A stretch of DNA of 64,000 nucleotides from Pseudomonas sp. MRSN 12121 (GTDB lineage Bacteria > Pseudomonadota > Gammaproteobacteria > Pseudomonadales > Pseudomonadaceae): contig NZ_CP010892.1 of assembly GCF_000931465.1 (NCBI RefSeq), positions 2,356,001-2,420,000 on the forward strand, read 5' to 3'. The position numbers and the translations under genes were made by a program. The notes under the pieces were generated by a model that worked only from the letters and a program-made list of their open reading frames with translations, was not told the DNA's origin and ran no database searches. Position 1 is the stretch's first letter. The number at the start of each line of letters is the position of its first letter. This document shows, one piece after another, positions 15,437 through 24,642 of this stretch.

Positions 15437-16651
15437 ATGGCATTCAAATGGTACAACCCCATGACCTGGGGCTTCTTCGGCTACACCGACCCGACCACGG
15501 GCGACTATGTCGAGGTTGATCTTGAGGTCGGTGGCAAGCGCACCAAGGCCGGCGTGCGTGTCACCGTCAAGACGGCGCTGTCCATCAGCATGGTCTGGTC
15601 CTGCGTCAAGATCCTCTCCGAGTCCCTGAGCGGTCTGCCGCTCAAGCTGTACGAGGACAAGGAGGGCGGGCGGAAGTTGGTGGCCGGTGCTGACCGGATG
15701 CTTAAGCTGCTGCGCAAGCCAAACCCCTACATGACCATGCTGAACTTCCTAAAGTTCGTAGTCGTGAACATGGCGCTGCGCGGCAATGCGTTTGCCCTGA
15801 TTGAGCGCAACATCCACGGCGAACCGATAGGTCTGGTGCCGCTGGATGGCAGGGCTGTGAAGATCGATACCGATGGCGACCTGCTCTATCTGGTCACCCC
15901 AAGCGAGGGCGACCCTTTCCCGGTTTCCCCGGAGAACATGTTGCATTTCAAGCTGTTCAGTCTGGACGGAGTCGTCGGGCTGTCCCCGATTGAGCACCAG
16001 GCCGAAACCATGGGCCTGGCCAAGGCCGGCCAACAGTGGTCGGCGCGCTTCATGCGCAAGGGAGGATTCACTGGCGGCTACGTCATCTATGAGCAGTTCC
16101 TGACCAAGGCCCAACAAGCCCAGGTCATGGAGAAGTTCCCGGATGTGCGCAAGGCCGATGCCGACGACATCGGCAAGATGGCGATTCTGCAGGGAAACCC
16201 CAAGATCGTTCCGGCCGGCATCAGCCAGAAAGATGCCCAGTTCATCGAATCCCAGCAGTTCCAGGAGGAGGCTCTCGCGGGCATCTACGGCGTCCCGCTG
16301 TGGCTGGCCAACCGCGCCGGCAAGACCTCAATCATGGGCTCCAACCTGGAGCAGCAACTGACCGGCTTTATCACGTTTGGCCTGAAGCCCTACATCGACA
16401 CAGTCGAGGACGAGCTCAACGACAAGCTGTTCGGCTCCGGCGCCCGCTTTGTGGAGTTCGCGGTAGAGGGGTTGTTGCGCGCTGATAGCGCCGGCCGCGC
16501 CACGTATTACCAAGCGGCTCTTGGCGGCTCTAGTGGCTCCGGCTGGATGTTCATCAATGAAGTCCGCCAGAAAGAAAACCTGCCTCCCCTGGAAGGCGAC
16601 GAATACAACCGGGTCACCCGGTGGGAGATGGAAAAAAATGGCGAGTCTTGA
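15437..16651 (+). CDS. Portal protein, HK97 family
   Basis: A 404-residue HK97-type portal. The N-terminal part has VSTALSISMVWSCVKILSESLSGLPLKLYE-like family sequence, and the later QQFQEEALAGIYGVPLWL and TFGLKPYIDTVEDELN stretches are typical. Twelve copies form the DNA channel at the capsid vertex. It overlaps the protease by 14 nt. Confidence 0.95.
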   Translation: MAFKWYNPMTWGFFGYTDPTTGDYVEVDLEVGGKRTKAGVRVTVKTALSISMVWSCVKILSESLSGLPLKLYEDKEGGRKLVAGADRMLKLLRKPNPYMTMLNFLKFVVVNMALRGNAFALIERNIHGEPIGLVPLDGRAVKIDTDGDLLYLVTPSEGDPFPVSPENMLHFKLFSLDGVVGLSPIEHQAETMGLAKAGQQWSARFMRKGGFTGGYVIYEQFLTKAQQAQVMEKFPDVRKADADDIGKMAILQGNPKIVPAGISQKDAQFIESQQFQEEALAGIYGVPLWLANRAGKTSIMGSNLEQQLTGFITFGLKPYIDTVEDELNDKLFGSGARFVEFAVEGLLRADSAGRATYYQAALGGSSGSGWMFINEVRQKENLPPLEGDEYNRVTRWEMEKNGES

Positions 16652-17279
16652 AGTTCCGTTCGAGCTTAAGGCCGTGGACGAAGCCGGCAATTTCGAGGGC
16701 TACGCCGCGGTTTTCAATAACGTTGACCTGGGCGACGACGTGATCCTGCCTGGCGCCTTCACCCGGGTGAAGGCTACACGCAATGGGAAGCTCAAGCTGG
16801 CGATCTATCACGACCTCTCCCGCCTGATCGGGAAGGCAGATTACACCCAGGACGATCACGGCCTGCATCTCAAGGGAAAGGTCAACCTCAATGTCAGCTA
16901 CGCCCGAGATGCCTATGAGCTGATGAAGGATGACGTGCTCGACAGCATGTCGATCGGCTTCAACACCATCAATGAAGCTTTCGAGGAGCGTGCCGGTCGG
17001 CGCGTGCGCCTCATCAAGGAGGCCGAGCTGTGGGAGGCCTCCATCGTACCGTTCGGCATGAACCCCGAGGCCCAGGTCCTCAGCGTCAAGTCGGACATCA
17101 GGCTTTTCGAGAATGCCCTGCGCGAGCGCATGGGCCTCTCGCAGAAGGAGGCGGCGGCAGTCGCTTCGCTCGGCTACTCCGCGCTCCGCCGTGATGGCGG
17201 CAGCGAGGCCACGGTGATCGTGGAAGAGCTGAAAGAAATTTCCACCCTGTTCACCCACCATTTTGGAGTATCGCCATGA
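16638..17279 (+). CDS. Prohead protease, HK97 family
   Basis: A 213-residue serine protease (peptidase U35/S78 type) that trims the capsid delta domain. It has FEGYAAVFNNVDLGDDVILPGAF, catalytic His in IYHD (H58) and Ser in DSMSIGF (S105). It starts at 16638 inside the portal gene and its stop overlaps the capsid start (ATGA), which couples protease and capsid translation. Confidence 0.93.
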   Translation: MASLEVPFELKAVDEAGNFEGYAAVFNNVDLGDDVILPGAFTRVKATRNGKLKLAIYHDLSRLIGKADYTQDDHGLHLKGKVNLNVSYARDAYELMKDDVLDSMSIGFNTINEAFEERAGRRVRLIKEAELWEASIVPFGMNPEAQVLSVKSDIRLFENALRERMGLSQKEAAAVASLGYSALRRDGGSEATVIVEELKEISTLFTHHFGVSP

Positions 17280-18479
17280 GCGAAGTTAAAGAACTGAAAG
17301 ACTCTCTGGAGCTGCAACTGAAAAGCGGCTTCGACGGCCTGCAGAAGAAATACGACGCGGCCATCGCCGAAGTCGAGAAGGGCAACCAGGTCACCACTGA
17401 CCTGAAGTCCCAAATCGAGAACCAGAAGGGCGAGCTGCAGCGAGTCATCGACCAGGTCCAGGATCTGGAGCAGAAGGGCGTTAAGCTCCGCACCCAGCCG
17501 GGCGAGGGCAAGAGCTTTATCGATCTCATCAAGGGTGATGAGAGTTACAAGGCGTTGAAGAAGGGCGGCGGTTGTCGCTGAGCTCGATGTGACCAAGTTC
17601 CGACATGGCCAGCATGAAGGACATGAACGGTCACCAGCGCCGGCATCGTCGCGGCCAAACTACGATCCGGTGATCCAGCCGGGCATTCGTCAGGAACTGC
17701 GCATCCGCGACCTGCTGACCGCGATCCCGGTCACCGGCCAGCAGTACACCTACTTCCGCGAGAAACTGCACACTCGCGGCGCCGCTCCGGTTGCCGAAGG
17801 CGGTCTCAAGCCAACCAGCAACGTCACGTTCGAAACTGTTACCGATCGGGTGAAAAAGCTTGCGGTCTGGATGCCGGTGACCGACGAGGCACTGGATGAC
17901 GTTCCTCAGATGTTCGCCTACCTGCAGCAGCTGCTGCGCTACGACCTCAAGCTGGAGGAAGAGGCGCAGATTCTCAAGGGCGACGGCACCGGCGAGAACC
18001 TGAATGGCCTGATGACCCAGGCAACCGCCTACAACACTGCGCTGAGCAAAGCCGGTGACACCGCCATCGACATGGTGCGCCGCGCCGTCTACCAGGTGCG
18101 CAAGCAATCGCAGATGTCGGCCGATGGGGTGGTGATGACCGAACTCGACTGGATGAACATCGAGCTGCAGAAAGACGGCGAGAACCGCTACCTGTTCGCC
18201 AACCTGCAGGGACTGGTAACCCCGATCCTGTGGGGCCGTCCGGTGATCACCTCCGACAGCATGGACGAGGGCGATGCCGATACTGGCGGCGAGCTGCTGG
18301 TGGCGAACTTTGCGCGGTCCACCACGCTTTTCGACCGCATGTCGTTCGTGTTCAAGATGGGCCTGATCAACGACCAGTTCATCAAGAACGAACGCGCCTT
18401 GCTGGTCGAGGAGCGTCTGGGCCTGGGCGTACGCCGCAAGGAAGCGCTGGTCAAGGGCACCTTCCCGGTCGCTCCATAA
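17276..18479 (+). pseudogene. Major capsid protein, HK97 family, frame-disrupted
   Basis: The N-terminal delta-domain frame (17276-17581, coiled-coil MSEVKELKDSLELQLK) and the shell-domain frame (to 18479, NYDPVIQPGIRQELRIRDLLTA onward) belong to one capsid gene split by four 1-nt homopolymer expansions: GG near 17570, CC at 17600-17601, CC at 17640-17641 and AAA at 17657-17659. Removing one base from each gives a continuous 399-residue protein running KKGGVVAELDV, TKFDMASMKDMNGHQ, RGIVAANYDPV. As written no intact capsid is made. Four same-type errors within 90 bp suggest sequencing trouble as much as decay. Confidence 0.85.
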
Positions 18480-18493
18480 TTCAAACCCACTGA

Positions 18494-18521
18494 GGGCCGG
18501 CACAGCACCGGCCTTTTCGTT
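18494..18521 (+). terminator. Terminator after capsid gene
   Basis: GCCGG-cacagca-CCGGC is followed by CTTTTCGTTT. The short stem sits between the capsid and the next head gene, where it could tune down expression of the later genes. Confidence 0.55.
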
Positions 18522-18533
18522 TCTGGAGGCAGC

Positions 18534-18806
18534 ATGAAAATCAAGACTCTGTGGGGGTTCGTCGGCAATGGCGCGCTGTTGGGCGCCGACTCGAACAAGA
18601 TCAAGGCCAATGTGGTATTCGACGAGGCCGAGGATGAGTATGCCCACGCCCTGATCGGCAAGGGCCTGGCCGTCGAGGTCGACGCCAATGGCAAGTCACG
18701 GGCAGCCAAGTCCAAGGAAAACAAGGCTGCTGCGGAAAAGGAATCCGCCGATAAGGCTGCCGCCGAGAAAGCGGATGCTGACAAAGCTGCTGGCGAGGAC
18801 AAGTAA
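18534..18806 (+). CDS. Small head-region protein with Ala/Lys-rich tail
   Basis: A 90-residue protein: a compact N-terminal part (residues 1-50, IKTLWGFVGNGALLGADSNKIKANVVFDEAED) and a low-complexity A/K/E/D tail. TGGAGG precedes the ATG. Small proteins in this slot may decorate or stabilise heads, but no role is shown here. Confidence 0.75.
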   Translation: MKIKTLWGFVGNGALLGADSNKIKANVVFDEAEDEYAHALIGKGLAVEVDANGKSRAAKSKENKAAAEKESADKAAAEKADADKAAGEDK

Positions 18807-19106
18807 ATGCTCGATCTGGCCCGCGTGAAGATCCACCTGAAGGTGGATGACGATGAGGAGGACCAGCTCATCGGGGGCTACCTCGAGTCGGCCAAGTCTC
18901 ACGTGGCCATGCACTGCGACCGGGTGCTGGTCGAAGTCGACCCGATGGAGCCCGAACAGATGGGGCTTACCCCTGATGTCGAGCAGGCCATCTTGCTGCT
19001 GGTCGGGCACTGGTACGCCAACCGCGAAGCTGTGGTGATCGGCGCCGCGCCGTCGGCCGTTCCGCTCGCAGTCGAAAGGCTGCTCTGGTACAGGAAGCGT
19101 TTCTAA
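18807..19106 (+). CDS. Head-tail connector, HK97 gp6-like
   Basis: A 99-residue protein of the gp6-like connector family: MLDLARVKIHLKVDDDEEDQLIGGYLESAKSHV at the start and LLLVGHWYANREAV in the second helix. It forms a ring below the portal. It begins right after the previous stop and overlaps the next gene (TAATG). Confidence 0.88.
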   Translation: MLDLARVKIHLKVDDDEEDQLIGGYLESAKSHVAMHCDRVLVEVDPMEPEQMGLTPDVEQAILLLVGHWYANREAVVIGAAPSAVPLAVERLLWYRKRF

Positions 19107-19447
19107 TGCAAGCCGGCAAACTCAAGCATCGGGTTCAAATCCAGCACAAGGTTACGAGCCAGGACCCGCAAACTGGTGAACAATTGACTGATCAATGGGT
19201 CGAGTTCGCCAAGGTCTGGGCCTCGATCGAGGATTTAAGCGCGCGTGACTTTATCGCCGCTCAAGCTGGTCAGTCCGAGGCGAAAAGCAGGGTAGTCATT
19301 CGCTACCGCAAAGGTATCACTGCTGCAATGCGTGTTGTGCTGGATGACGGGGCTGTTTGCGGAATTGTCGGACCTCCACTGGCTGACGCGAGCTCCCGCA
19401 AGGAATATCTGACGCTTCTGGTCACCTCGGGGGTGAATGATGGCTGA
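19106..19447 (+). CDS. Head-closure / head-tail adaptor
   Basis: A 113-residue protein of the SPP1 gp16 / HK97 gp7 type: MQAGKLKHRVQIQHKVTSQDPQTGEQLTDQWVEFAKVWA, then SRVVIRYRKGIT. It seals the connector after packaging and joins the tail. It overlaps the next gene. Confidence 0.9.
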   Translation: MQAGKLKHRVQIQHKVTSQDPQTGEQLTDQWVEFAKVWASIEDLSARDFIAAQAGQSEAKSRVVIRYRKGITAAMRVVLDDGAVCGIVGPPLADASSRKEYLTLLVTSGVNDG

Positions 19448-19886
19448 TTGGGTCACGTACAACCTCAAGGGAGCCGACGAGCTGTCAGCTCGCTTCAAGG
19501 GCCTGAGCGAGGAAATGCGCCGCAAGGTGGTGACGCCTGCGGCCCGGGATGCCATGGAGATCGTGCTGCTGGACGCGAAGGATCGCGCCGCACGAGTCGA
19601 TGACCCGGAGACCGCGAACTTCATCCCGGCCAACCTGGCCATGATCGAGCGTAAGGCGCTCGGCCAAGAACTCGGCGCGGTGGTGATCTCCGTCGGCGTG
19701 CGGATGCGCAAGCGCGGCCAGAAGGGCGGCAACACGTTCTATTGGTGGTGGGTTGAGCTGGGCACTGAGAAGAACCGGGCAAAACCGTTTCTTCGGCCGG
19801 CCCTGGCCAACAACCGAGAGGCGCTGTTCAAAGAGTTCCTGAGTTCCGCCAAGTACCAACTGATCAAGCTGGGGGTGAATGGATGA
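19440..19886 (+). CDS. HK97 gp10-like tail-joining protein
   Basis: A 148-residue protein with the LKGADELSARFKGLSEEMRRKVVTPAARDA pattern and a late WWVELGTEKNRAKPFLRPAL motif diagnostic for HK97-gp10/putative tail-component proteins. Two adjacent ATGs (19437, 19440) are possible; the second is better spaced from GGGGG. Confidence 0.9.
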   Translation: MADWVTYNLKGADELSARFKGLSEEMRRKVVTPAARDAMEIVLLDAKDRAARVDDPETANFIPANLAMIERKALGQELGAVVISVGVRMRKRGQKGGNTFYWWWVELGTEKNRAKPFLRPALANNREALFKEFLSSAKYQLIKLGVNG

Positions 19887-20248
19887 CCGCACCGATTTTC
19901 ACCGTGTGCGCAGCCAGTCCGGCAGTCACCACGCTGCTCGGCACTGGCCCAACGCGCCTTTACCCGCATGGCGAGGCACCAGAAGGCACGGCCAAGCCCT
20001 ACGTGGTCTGGCAGGTCGTCAGCGGCTCGCCGATCAACTATCTCAATTGCGTGCCCGACACGGACCGTTACGGCCTGCAGGTCGACGTGTACGCCGATAC
20101 GGCCTCGTCCGCCGAGGCCGTTTGGATGGCGCTGCGCAAAGCGATCGCGCAACAGGCCTATATCACCGGTTTCGGCATCGACGCCCGGGACAAGGACACA
20201 CACAACTATCGCAAAGGTTTCGACGTTGCCTGGCTGGTGAGTCTGTAG
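19883..20248 (+). CDS. Tail terminator / tail completion, DUF3168
   Basis: A 121-residue protein of the DUF3168 type: LYPHGEAPEGTAKPYVVWQVVSG, then DRYGLQVDVYADTASSAEAVWMALRKAI. It caps the tail tube during assembly. It overlaps the preceding gene by 4 nt. Confidence 0.88.
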   Translation: MTAPIFTVCAASPAVTTLLGTGPTRLYPHGEAPEGTAKPYVVWQVVSGSPINYLNCVPDTDRYGLQVDVYADTASSAEAVWMALRKAIAQQAYITGFGIDARDKDTHNYRKGFDVAWLVSL

Positions 20249-20268
20249 CCGGAAACCAGAAAAGAACG

Positions 20269-20290
20269 ACCCGCTTCGGCGGGTTTTTTT
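20269..20290 (+). terminator. Rho-independent terminator
   Basis: ACCCGC-TTCG-GCGGGT is followed by a run of T. The stable UUCG-loop hairpin comes before the tail tube gene, which must have its own transcription or readthrough. Confidence 0.8.
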
Positions 20291-20335
20291 ATGCCCGCTC
20301 AAAAGTGATTTCGCAGGAAATCGGGGAGTACCAAA

Positions 20336-21076
20336 TTGACCATCAAGACCCAAGGCACGGATCTCTATGCCATCGACCCTGCCAACAACTCGTTGTTGGT
20401 GGTTGGCTGCTTCACTTCCCTGGATGGGATCGATACCAGCATCGCGCAGATCGAAACGACCTGCATGAACTCCAGCGCCAGGGAATATGAGGCCGGCCTC
20501 GCAGAGCCTGGATCGGCCTCTTTCGGCCTAAACATCGACCCGCAATCGCCGGCACACGTCCGCCTTCACCAGCTGAAGACCGCCGGCACCAAGCTGCTGT
20601 GGGCGATCGGCTGGTCTGACGGCCGCGTGGTGAACAGCAGCGGCGAACTGGTTGGCATTCCGCCGACCATCAGTCAGCCAGGCACTGTGACGGCGCTGGC
20701 GGTCACCAATCCGGGCAGCGGCTATACCACGGCTCCTACCGTCGCGCTGACCGGTGGTGGCGGTACCGGCGCAACCGCAACCGCGACCGTCTCCGGCGGC
20801 GAAGTGACTGGGCTCACCATCACCAACCCTGGCAGCGGTTACACCTCGGCTCCGACAGTGGCATTCACTGGCGGAGCCGGAACCGGCGCCGCGGCAACGG
20901 CCGTAATCGACGCTGGTGTCGACTTCAACCTGCCAACCACTCGCACCTGGATCACCTTCGAGGGCTACATGAACAGCTTCCCGTTCAGCTTCGCGTTGAA
21001 CGACGTTGTGAAGTCCACCGTCGGCATCCAGGTATCCGGCGATCCGGTATTCGTCCCGAAAGTCATCACCCCATAA
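20336..21076 (+). CDS. Major tail tube protein with glycine-rich tandem repeat insert
   Basis: A 246-residue protein. The outer parts ([25 protein letters not shown] at the start and [34 protein letters not shown] at the end) fit lambda V-type tail tube proteins. Between them, residues about 118-197 hold two tandem copies of a unit with NPGSGYT.APTVA.TGG.GTGA. The start is a TTG at 20336 after GGGGAG, and a terminator lies just upstream. The insert probably projects from the tube. Confidence 0.82.
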   Translation: MTIKTQGTDLYAIDPANNSLLVVGCFTSLDGIDTSIAQIETTCMNSSAREYEAGLAEPGSASFGLNIDPQSPAHVRLHQLKTAGTKLLWAIGWSDGRVVNSSGELVGIPPTISQPGTVTALAVTNPGSGYTTAPTVALTGGGGTGATATATVSGGEVTGLTITNPGSGYTSAPTVAFTGGAGTGAAATAVIDAGVDFNLPTTRTWITFEGYMNSFPFSFALNDVVKSTVGIQVSGDPVFVPKVITP

Positions 21077-21085
21077 GGAAGCCCC

Positions 21086-21445
21086 ATGGATCTCAGCATT
21101 AAAGCACTGACCGCGGCCGGCGCATTCGTCGCGCCGCCGGTGAAGAAGGACATCACCTGGCACGCTGGCGGCAAGGTTCAAAAGGCCACGATCTACGTGC
21201 GACAGGAGTCGTTCGTCGAGCTCACCGACCGCTGGAAAAACGAAGATCAGGGCGCCGACATGCTGGCTGCCCGGATCGCGACCAACGTTCTGAAAAAGGA
21301 CGGGACGCCGGTATTCACCATCGAGGACGTACTCGGTTCCGAAGCATCTGGTCATGGCCCGCTGTGCGCCGAACTGACCATCGTGCTGCTCAACGCCATT
21401 TCCGAAGCGAACGGCGCAAACCGGGCTGAACCGCCAAAAAAATAG
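21086..21445 (+). CDS. Tail assembly chaperone, lambda G-like
   Basis: A 119-residue protein that coats the tape measure during tail assembly. It has family-like TWHAGGKVQKATIYVRQESFVELTDRW and ends PPKK followed by TAG. The last codons lie on an A7 slip site, so a fraction of ribosomes extend it into the T frame. AAGGAAG precedes the ATG. Confidence 0.85.
   Translation: MDLSIKALTAAGAFVAPPVKKDITWHAGGKVQKATIYVRQESFVELTDRWKNEDQGADMLAARIATNVLKKDGTPVFTIEDVLGSEASGHGPLCAELTIVLLNAISEANGANRAEPPKK
21436..21442 (+). promoter_or_regulatory. Programmed -1 frameshift site (A AAA AAA)
   Basis: The heptamer A-AAA-AAA sits directly before the zero-frame TAG of the G-like gene. A -1 slip continues as ATA GGA CCC GCC GAA into the open T frame. 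Position and layout match the lambda G/GT site. Confidence 0.85.
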
Positions 21446-21753
21446 GACCCGCCGAAGAGTTCTGGCACGAACTGGTGCTCAACGGCATCGGCGGGCGCAC
21501 GGTCGCCGAAGCGCAAGCCAACCTCAGCTACAACGAGGCGCTTTCGTGGATGGCGTACGTCGAGCAAAACGAAACGCTGAACCTGGGCCTGAAGATCGAG
21601 CGGGGTTTTGCCCTGCTCGCCACCATTCTCAACAACCTGCACGGCGGCAAAGCCACGTTCGACGACTTCCTGCCGAAACGCGGTGAGGTGGCGGAAGAGG
21701 TGGAAGCTTCTGCGCAGGATCTGTTCAGGCTGCTGCAGTCGGTCAAGAGGTGA
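21442..21753 (+). CDS. T extension of the G-T tail chaperone fusion
   Basis: About 103 residues made only by -1 frameshifting from the G-like gene. The extension begins IGPAEEFWHELVLNGIGGRTVAEAQANLSYNEALSW. In lambda the T part binds the tail tube protein and brings it to the tape measure complex. No independent start with a good ribosome site is seen before MLNGIGG at 21475. Confidence 0.82.
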   Translation: MGPAEEFWHELVLNGIGGRTVAEAQANLSYNEALSWMAYVEQNETLNLGLKIERGFALLATILNNLHGGKATFDDFLPKRGEVAEEVEASAQDLFRLLQSVKR

Positions 21754-21756
21754 TTT

Positions 21757-24642
21757 ATGGCTGTTGATTCACTTGGCCAGCTGACGGTCGACCTGGTGGC
21801 CAACACCGGCGGCTTCGAAAAGGGCATGGACCGGGCGCAGCGGGCGCTGAAGTCGGCGACCAAGGAAGCGGCCTATCAGGCTGGCCAGCTCGACAAGCTG
21901 GTCGGCCAGATTGACCCGGTGATCGGGGCCTACGGCCGCCTCGACAAAATGGAAGAACAGCTGCGCAAGCACCGTGCGGCTGGCCGGCTGGATAATGCCG
22001 ATTTCACCCTGTACCTAAACAAGCTAAAGGAACAGCGCGACGCGGTCGAGAAGGTCGACCGGGTCATGGCCAAGAACGGCCAGACCGCCAAGCAGTACGC
22101 GGCGAATCTGCGCGGTGTGCCGGCTCAGTTCACCGATATCGCCGTTTCGTTGCAGGCCGGTCAGAACCCGTTGACGGTGTTTCTCCAGCAGGGCGGCCAA
22201 CTCAAGGATATGTTCGGCGGCGTGGTGCCGGCGGCCAAAGCCCTGGGCGGTTACGTGCTGGGGCTGGTGAACCCGTTCACGGTCGCGGCGGCAGCGGCGG
22301 CGGTGCTGGCCCTGGCTTACAAGCAGGGTTCCGACGAAGCCACCGCGTTCAATACCTCGCTGGCGATGACGGGCAACACGGCCGGCACCACCGCGAACGG
22401 TTTGGCGTCGATGGCGCGGCAGGTTTCGGGTGTGAGTGGCACCGTCGGCAAGGCGTCCGAGGTGCTGGCGCAGTTGGCGGCGACTACCCGGATCCCGGTA
22501 GCGGCTTTCGAGTCCATCGCTGAGGCCGCCATCAAGTACGAATCGGCGACCGGGATTGCGGCCAGCAAAACTGTCGAAAACTTCGAGAAAATCGCCAAGG
22601 ACCCGGTCGCGGAGATTCTGAAGCTCAACGAGTCGATGAACTTCCTGACCGCGACCACGTACGAAAACATCAAGTCGTTACAGGAGCAGGGTAGAACTCA
22701 GGAAGCGGCCGCGTTGGCGACCGCCACCTATGAGGACGGCCTGAATCGGACGTCCACCTCCATCAAACAGAACCTCGGCTACCTCGAGGCGAGCTGGGGT
22801 GCGGTCAAGAGCGCCGCCAAGGGGGCGTGGGATGCGGCGTTGAACGTTGGCCGCGAGGAAACCCTCGACCAGCAGATCGCCAAACTCGACGAGCAACTGA
22901 ACGCCATTGCCCAGAACGCTGCACTGCGCAACAAGCGTAATGCTCGGGGCAAGCCGGCGGACCCGTTCAGCAACCTGACGCCCGACGACAGCTTCCGCAC
23001 GGAAGCGCTCGAGCGTGAGAAAACCGAAAAGCTGTTGCTCAAGGCCGAACAAGATCGTCGGGCGGCCGCCAAAGGATACGCCCAGCAGCAACAGCAGGCG
23101 GCACTGGATGACCAGCTCAAGCTGGACAAGCTACGCAAGGAAACCGAGAGCAATTCGGTAAAGCGCGAGCGTGAACTGGCTGATTATCGGTTGCTGGTGG
23201 AGCGTCGGGTTACCCAGGCCAAAGCCAGAGGTGACAGCTCGCTGCTGATCTCTGCGGATCAGCAGGCGAAAGACATCGCCGCGATCAATGAGAAATACAA
23301 GGATCCCAAAACCGCCAAAACGCCGCAGTACCGCGAGGATGCTGGCATCAAGGCACTCGATCAGGCGAAACAGCAGTACGCTGTGCTGCAGCAGCAAAGC
23401 GCCCTGATCGGCGATCAGACCGCCGCGAGCCAGGCCCTTGGTACGAACGCGAAGAAGCTGGTCGAGTGGGAGCAGCAGCTCGCCGACATCAAAGGCAAGA
23501 AAACCCTGACGGCCGATCAGCAGTCCCTGCTGGCCAACCAGGAACTGATCACTGCCCAGCTCAAGCGCAACGCCGCGCTGGAAACAGAAAACACGTTGCG
23601 CGAGAAAGGGCTGGAAACCCGCCGCAAGCTCGCCGCCTTCGACGAGAACCTGAAAAGCCAGCTGTCCAGTGCTCAGCAGGGGCTGGACAACAACCTGGCC
23701 GGCATTGGCCTGGGCGACCAGCAACGCAAGCGCTTGCAGGAACAGCGCGCTATTCAGCAGTCCTACCAGTCGCAGATGGACAAGCTGACCTCGGACTACA
23801 ACAAGAGCAACAAGGACCAGTTCAGCACCGAACTGTACGACAAGGAAACCGCTGCGCTGAGGTCGGCCCTCGACAAGCGCCTGGCCATGCAGACCAAGTA
23901 CTACGAGGACGAAGACGCCGCTCGCAGCGATTGGCAGGCCGGCGCATCGTCTGCGTTCCAGAACTACGTCGACCAAGCCAAGGATGTAGCCGGCCAGGCG
24001 AAATCGGCGTTCACGTCGCTGTATGACGGGCTGACCGATGCCGCCGTGGATTGGGCATTCGGTGCGGATAAGAGCTTTGGTGATGTTGCCAAGAGCTTTG
24101 CCCGCATGATCGCCAAGATGGCCTTGCAGTCGGCGGCTTCGAACGTGTTCTCAAGCATCGCCGGCAGCGCGCTGGGCAGCTACTTCGGCGGGACGACGGC
24201 AGCGTCTGCGGGCAGCACCGCCGCCGGTTACTCCGCTGACGTTTTGTCGAAGTGGCCGGGGCTATCCGATGGCGGCTACACCGGCGATGGCGGCAAGTTT
24301 GAGCCGAAAGGCGTTGTGCACGGTGGCGAGGTGGTCATTCGCAAGGAAGTGGTCCAGCAACCGGGCATGCGCGGCTATCTGGAGCGCCTGAACAAGCGCG
24401 GCTATGCCGACGGCGGGTATGTTGGGCTGACCGGTGGCTCTTCGCCGCCAGCTTCGACGCCGGGCGGCGTTTCCATCCATCAAACCATCATGGTGCCCGA
24501 GTCGGGTGGCGGCGGATCTGGCCAAGACATGCAGGCGCTCGGCCAAGAGTATGCCGCCGTATCCAAGCGCGGCGCCGAACAGGCCATTGCCCAGGAGATT
24601 CGCCCGGGCGGTTCAATTTGGAGGCTCGTAAATGGCCGTTGA
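21757..24642 (+). CDS. Tape measure protein, lambda H-like
   Basis: A 961-residue tail length ruler. The N-terminus is of the TMP_2 type (MAVDSLGQLTVDLVANTGGFEKGMDRAQRALKSA; VPAQFTDIAVSLQAGQNPLTVFLQQGGQLKDMFGG). Hydrophobic segments lie about 165-190, long coiled-coil follows (370-760), and the C-terminus is of the lambda_tail_C type (AVDWAFGADKSFGDVAKSFARMIAKMALQSAASN). Tail length scales with this protein. It overlaps the M gene by 11 nt. Confidence 0.95.
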   Translation: MAVDSLGQLTVDLVANTGGFEKGMDRAQRALKSATKEAAYQAGQLDKLVGQIDPVIGAYGRLDKMEEQLRKHRAAGRLDNADFTLYLNKLKEQRDAVEKVDRVMAKNGQTAKQYAANLRGVPAQFTDIAVSLQAGQNPLTVFLQQGGQLKDMFGGVVPAAKALGGYVLGLVNPFTVAAAAAAVLALAYKQGSDEATAFNTSLAMTGNTAGTTANGLASMARQVSGVSGTVGKASEVLAQLAATTRIPVAAFESIAEAAIKYESATGIAASKTVENFEKIAKDPVAEILKLNESMNFLTATTYENIKSLQEQGRTQEAAALATATYEDGLNRTSTSIKQNLGYLEASWGAVKSAAKGAWDAALNVGREETLDQQIAKLDEQLNAIAQNAALRNKRNARGKPADPFSNLTPDDSFRTEALEREKTEKLLLKAEQDRRAAAKGYAQQQQQAALDDQLKLDKLRKETESNSVKRERELADYRLLVERRVTQAKARGDSSLLISADQQAKDIAAINEKYKDPKTAKTPQYREDAGIKALDQAKQQYAVLQQQSALIGDQTAASQALGTNAKKLVEWEQQLADIKGKKTLTADQQSLLANQELITAQLKRNAALETENTLREKGLETRRKLAAFDENLKSQLSSAQQGLDNNLAGIGLGDQQRKRLQEQRAIQQSYQSQMDKLTSDYNKSNKDQFSTELYDKETAALRSALDKRLAMQTKYYEDEDAARSDWQAGASSAFQNYVDQAKDVAGQAKSAFTSLYDGLTDAAVDWAFGADKSFGDVAKSFARMIAKMALQSAASNVFSSIAGSALGSYFGGTTAASAGSTAAGYSADVLSKWPGLSDGGYTGDGGKFEPKGVVHGGEVVIRKEVVQQPGMRGYLERLNKRGYADGGYVGLTGGSSPPASTPGGVSIHQTIMVPESGGGGSGQDMQALGQEYAAVSKRGAEQAIAQEIRPGGSIWRLVNGR

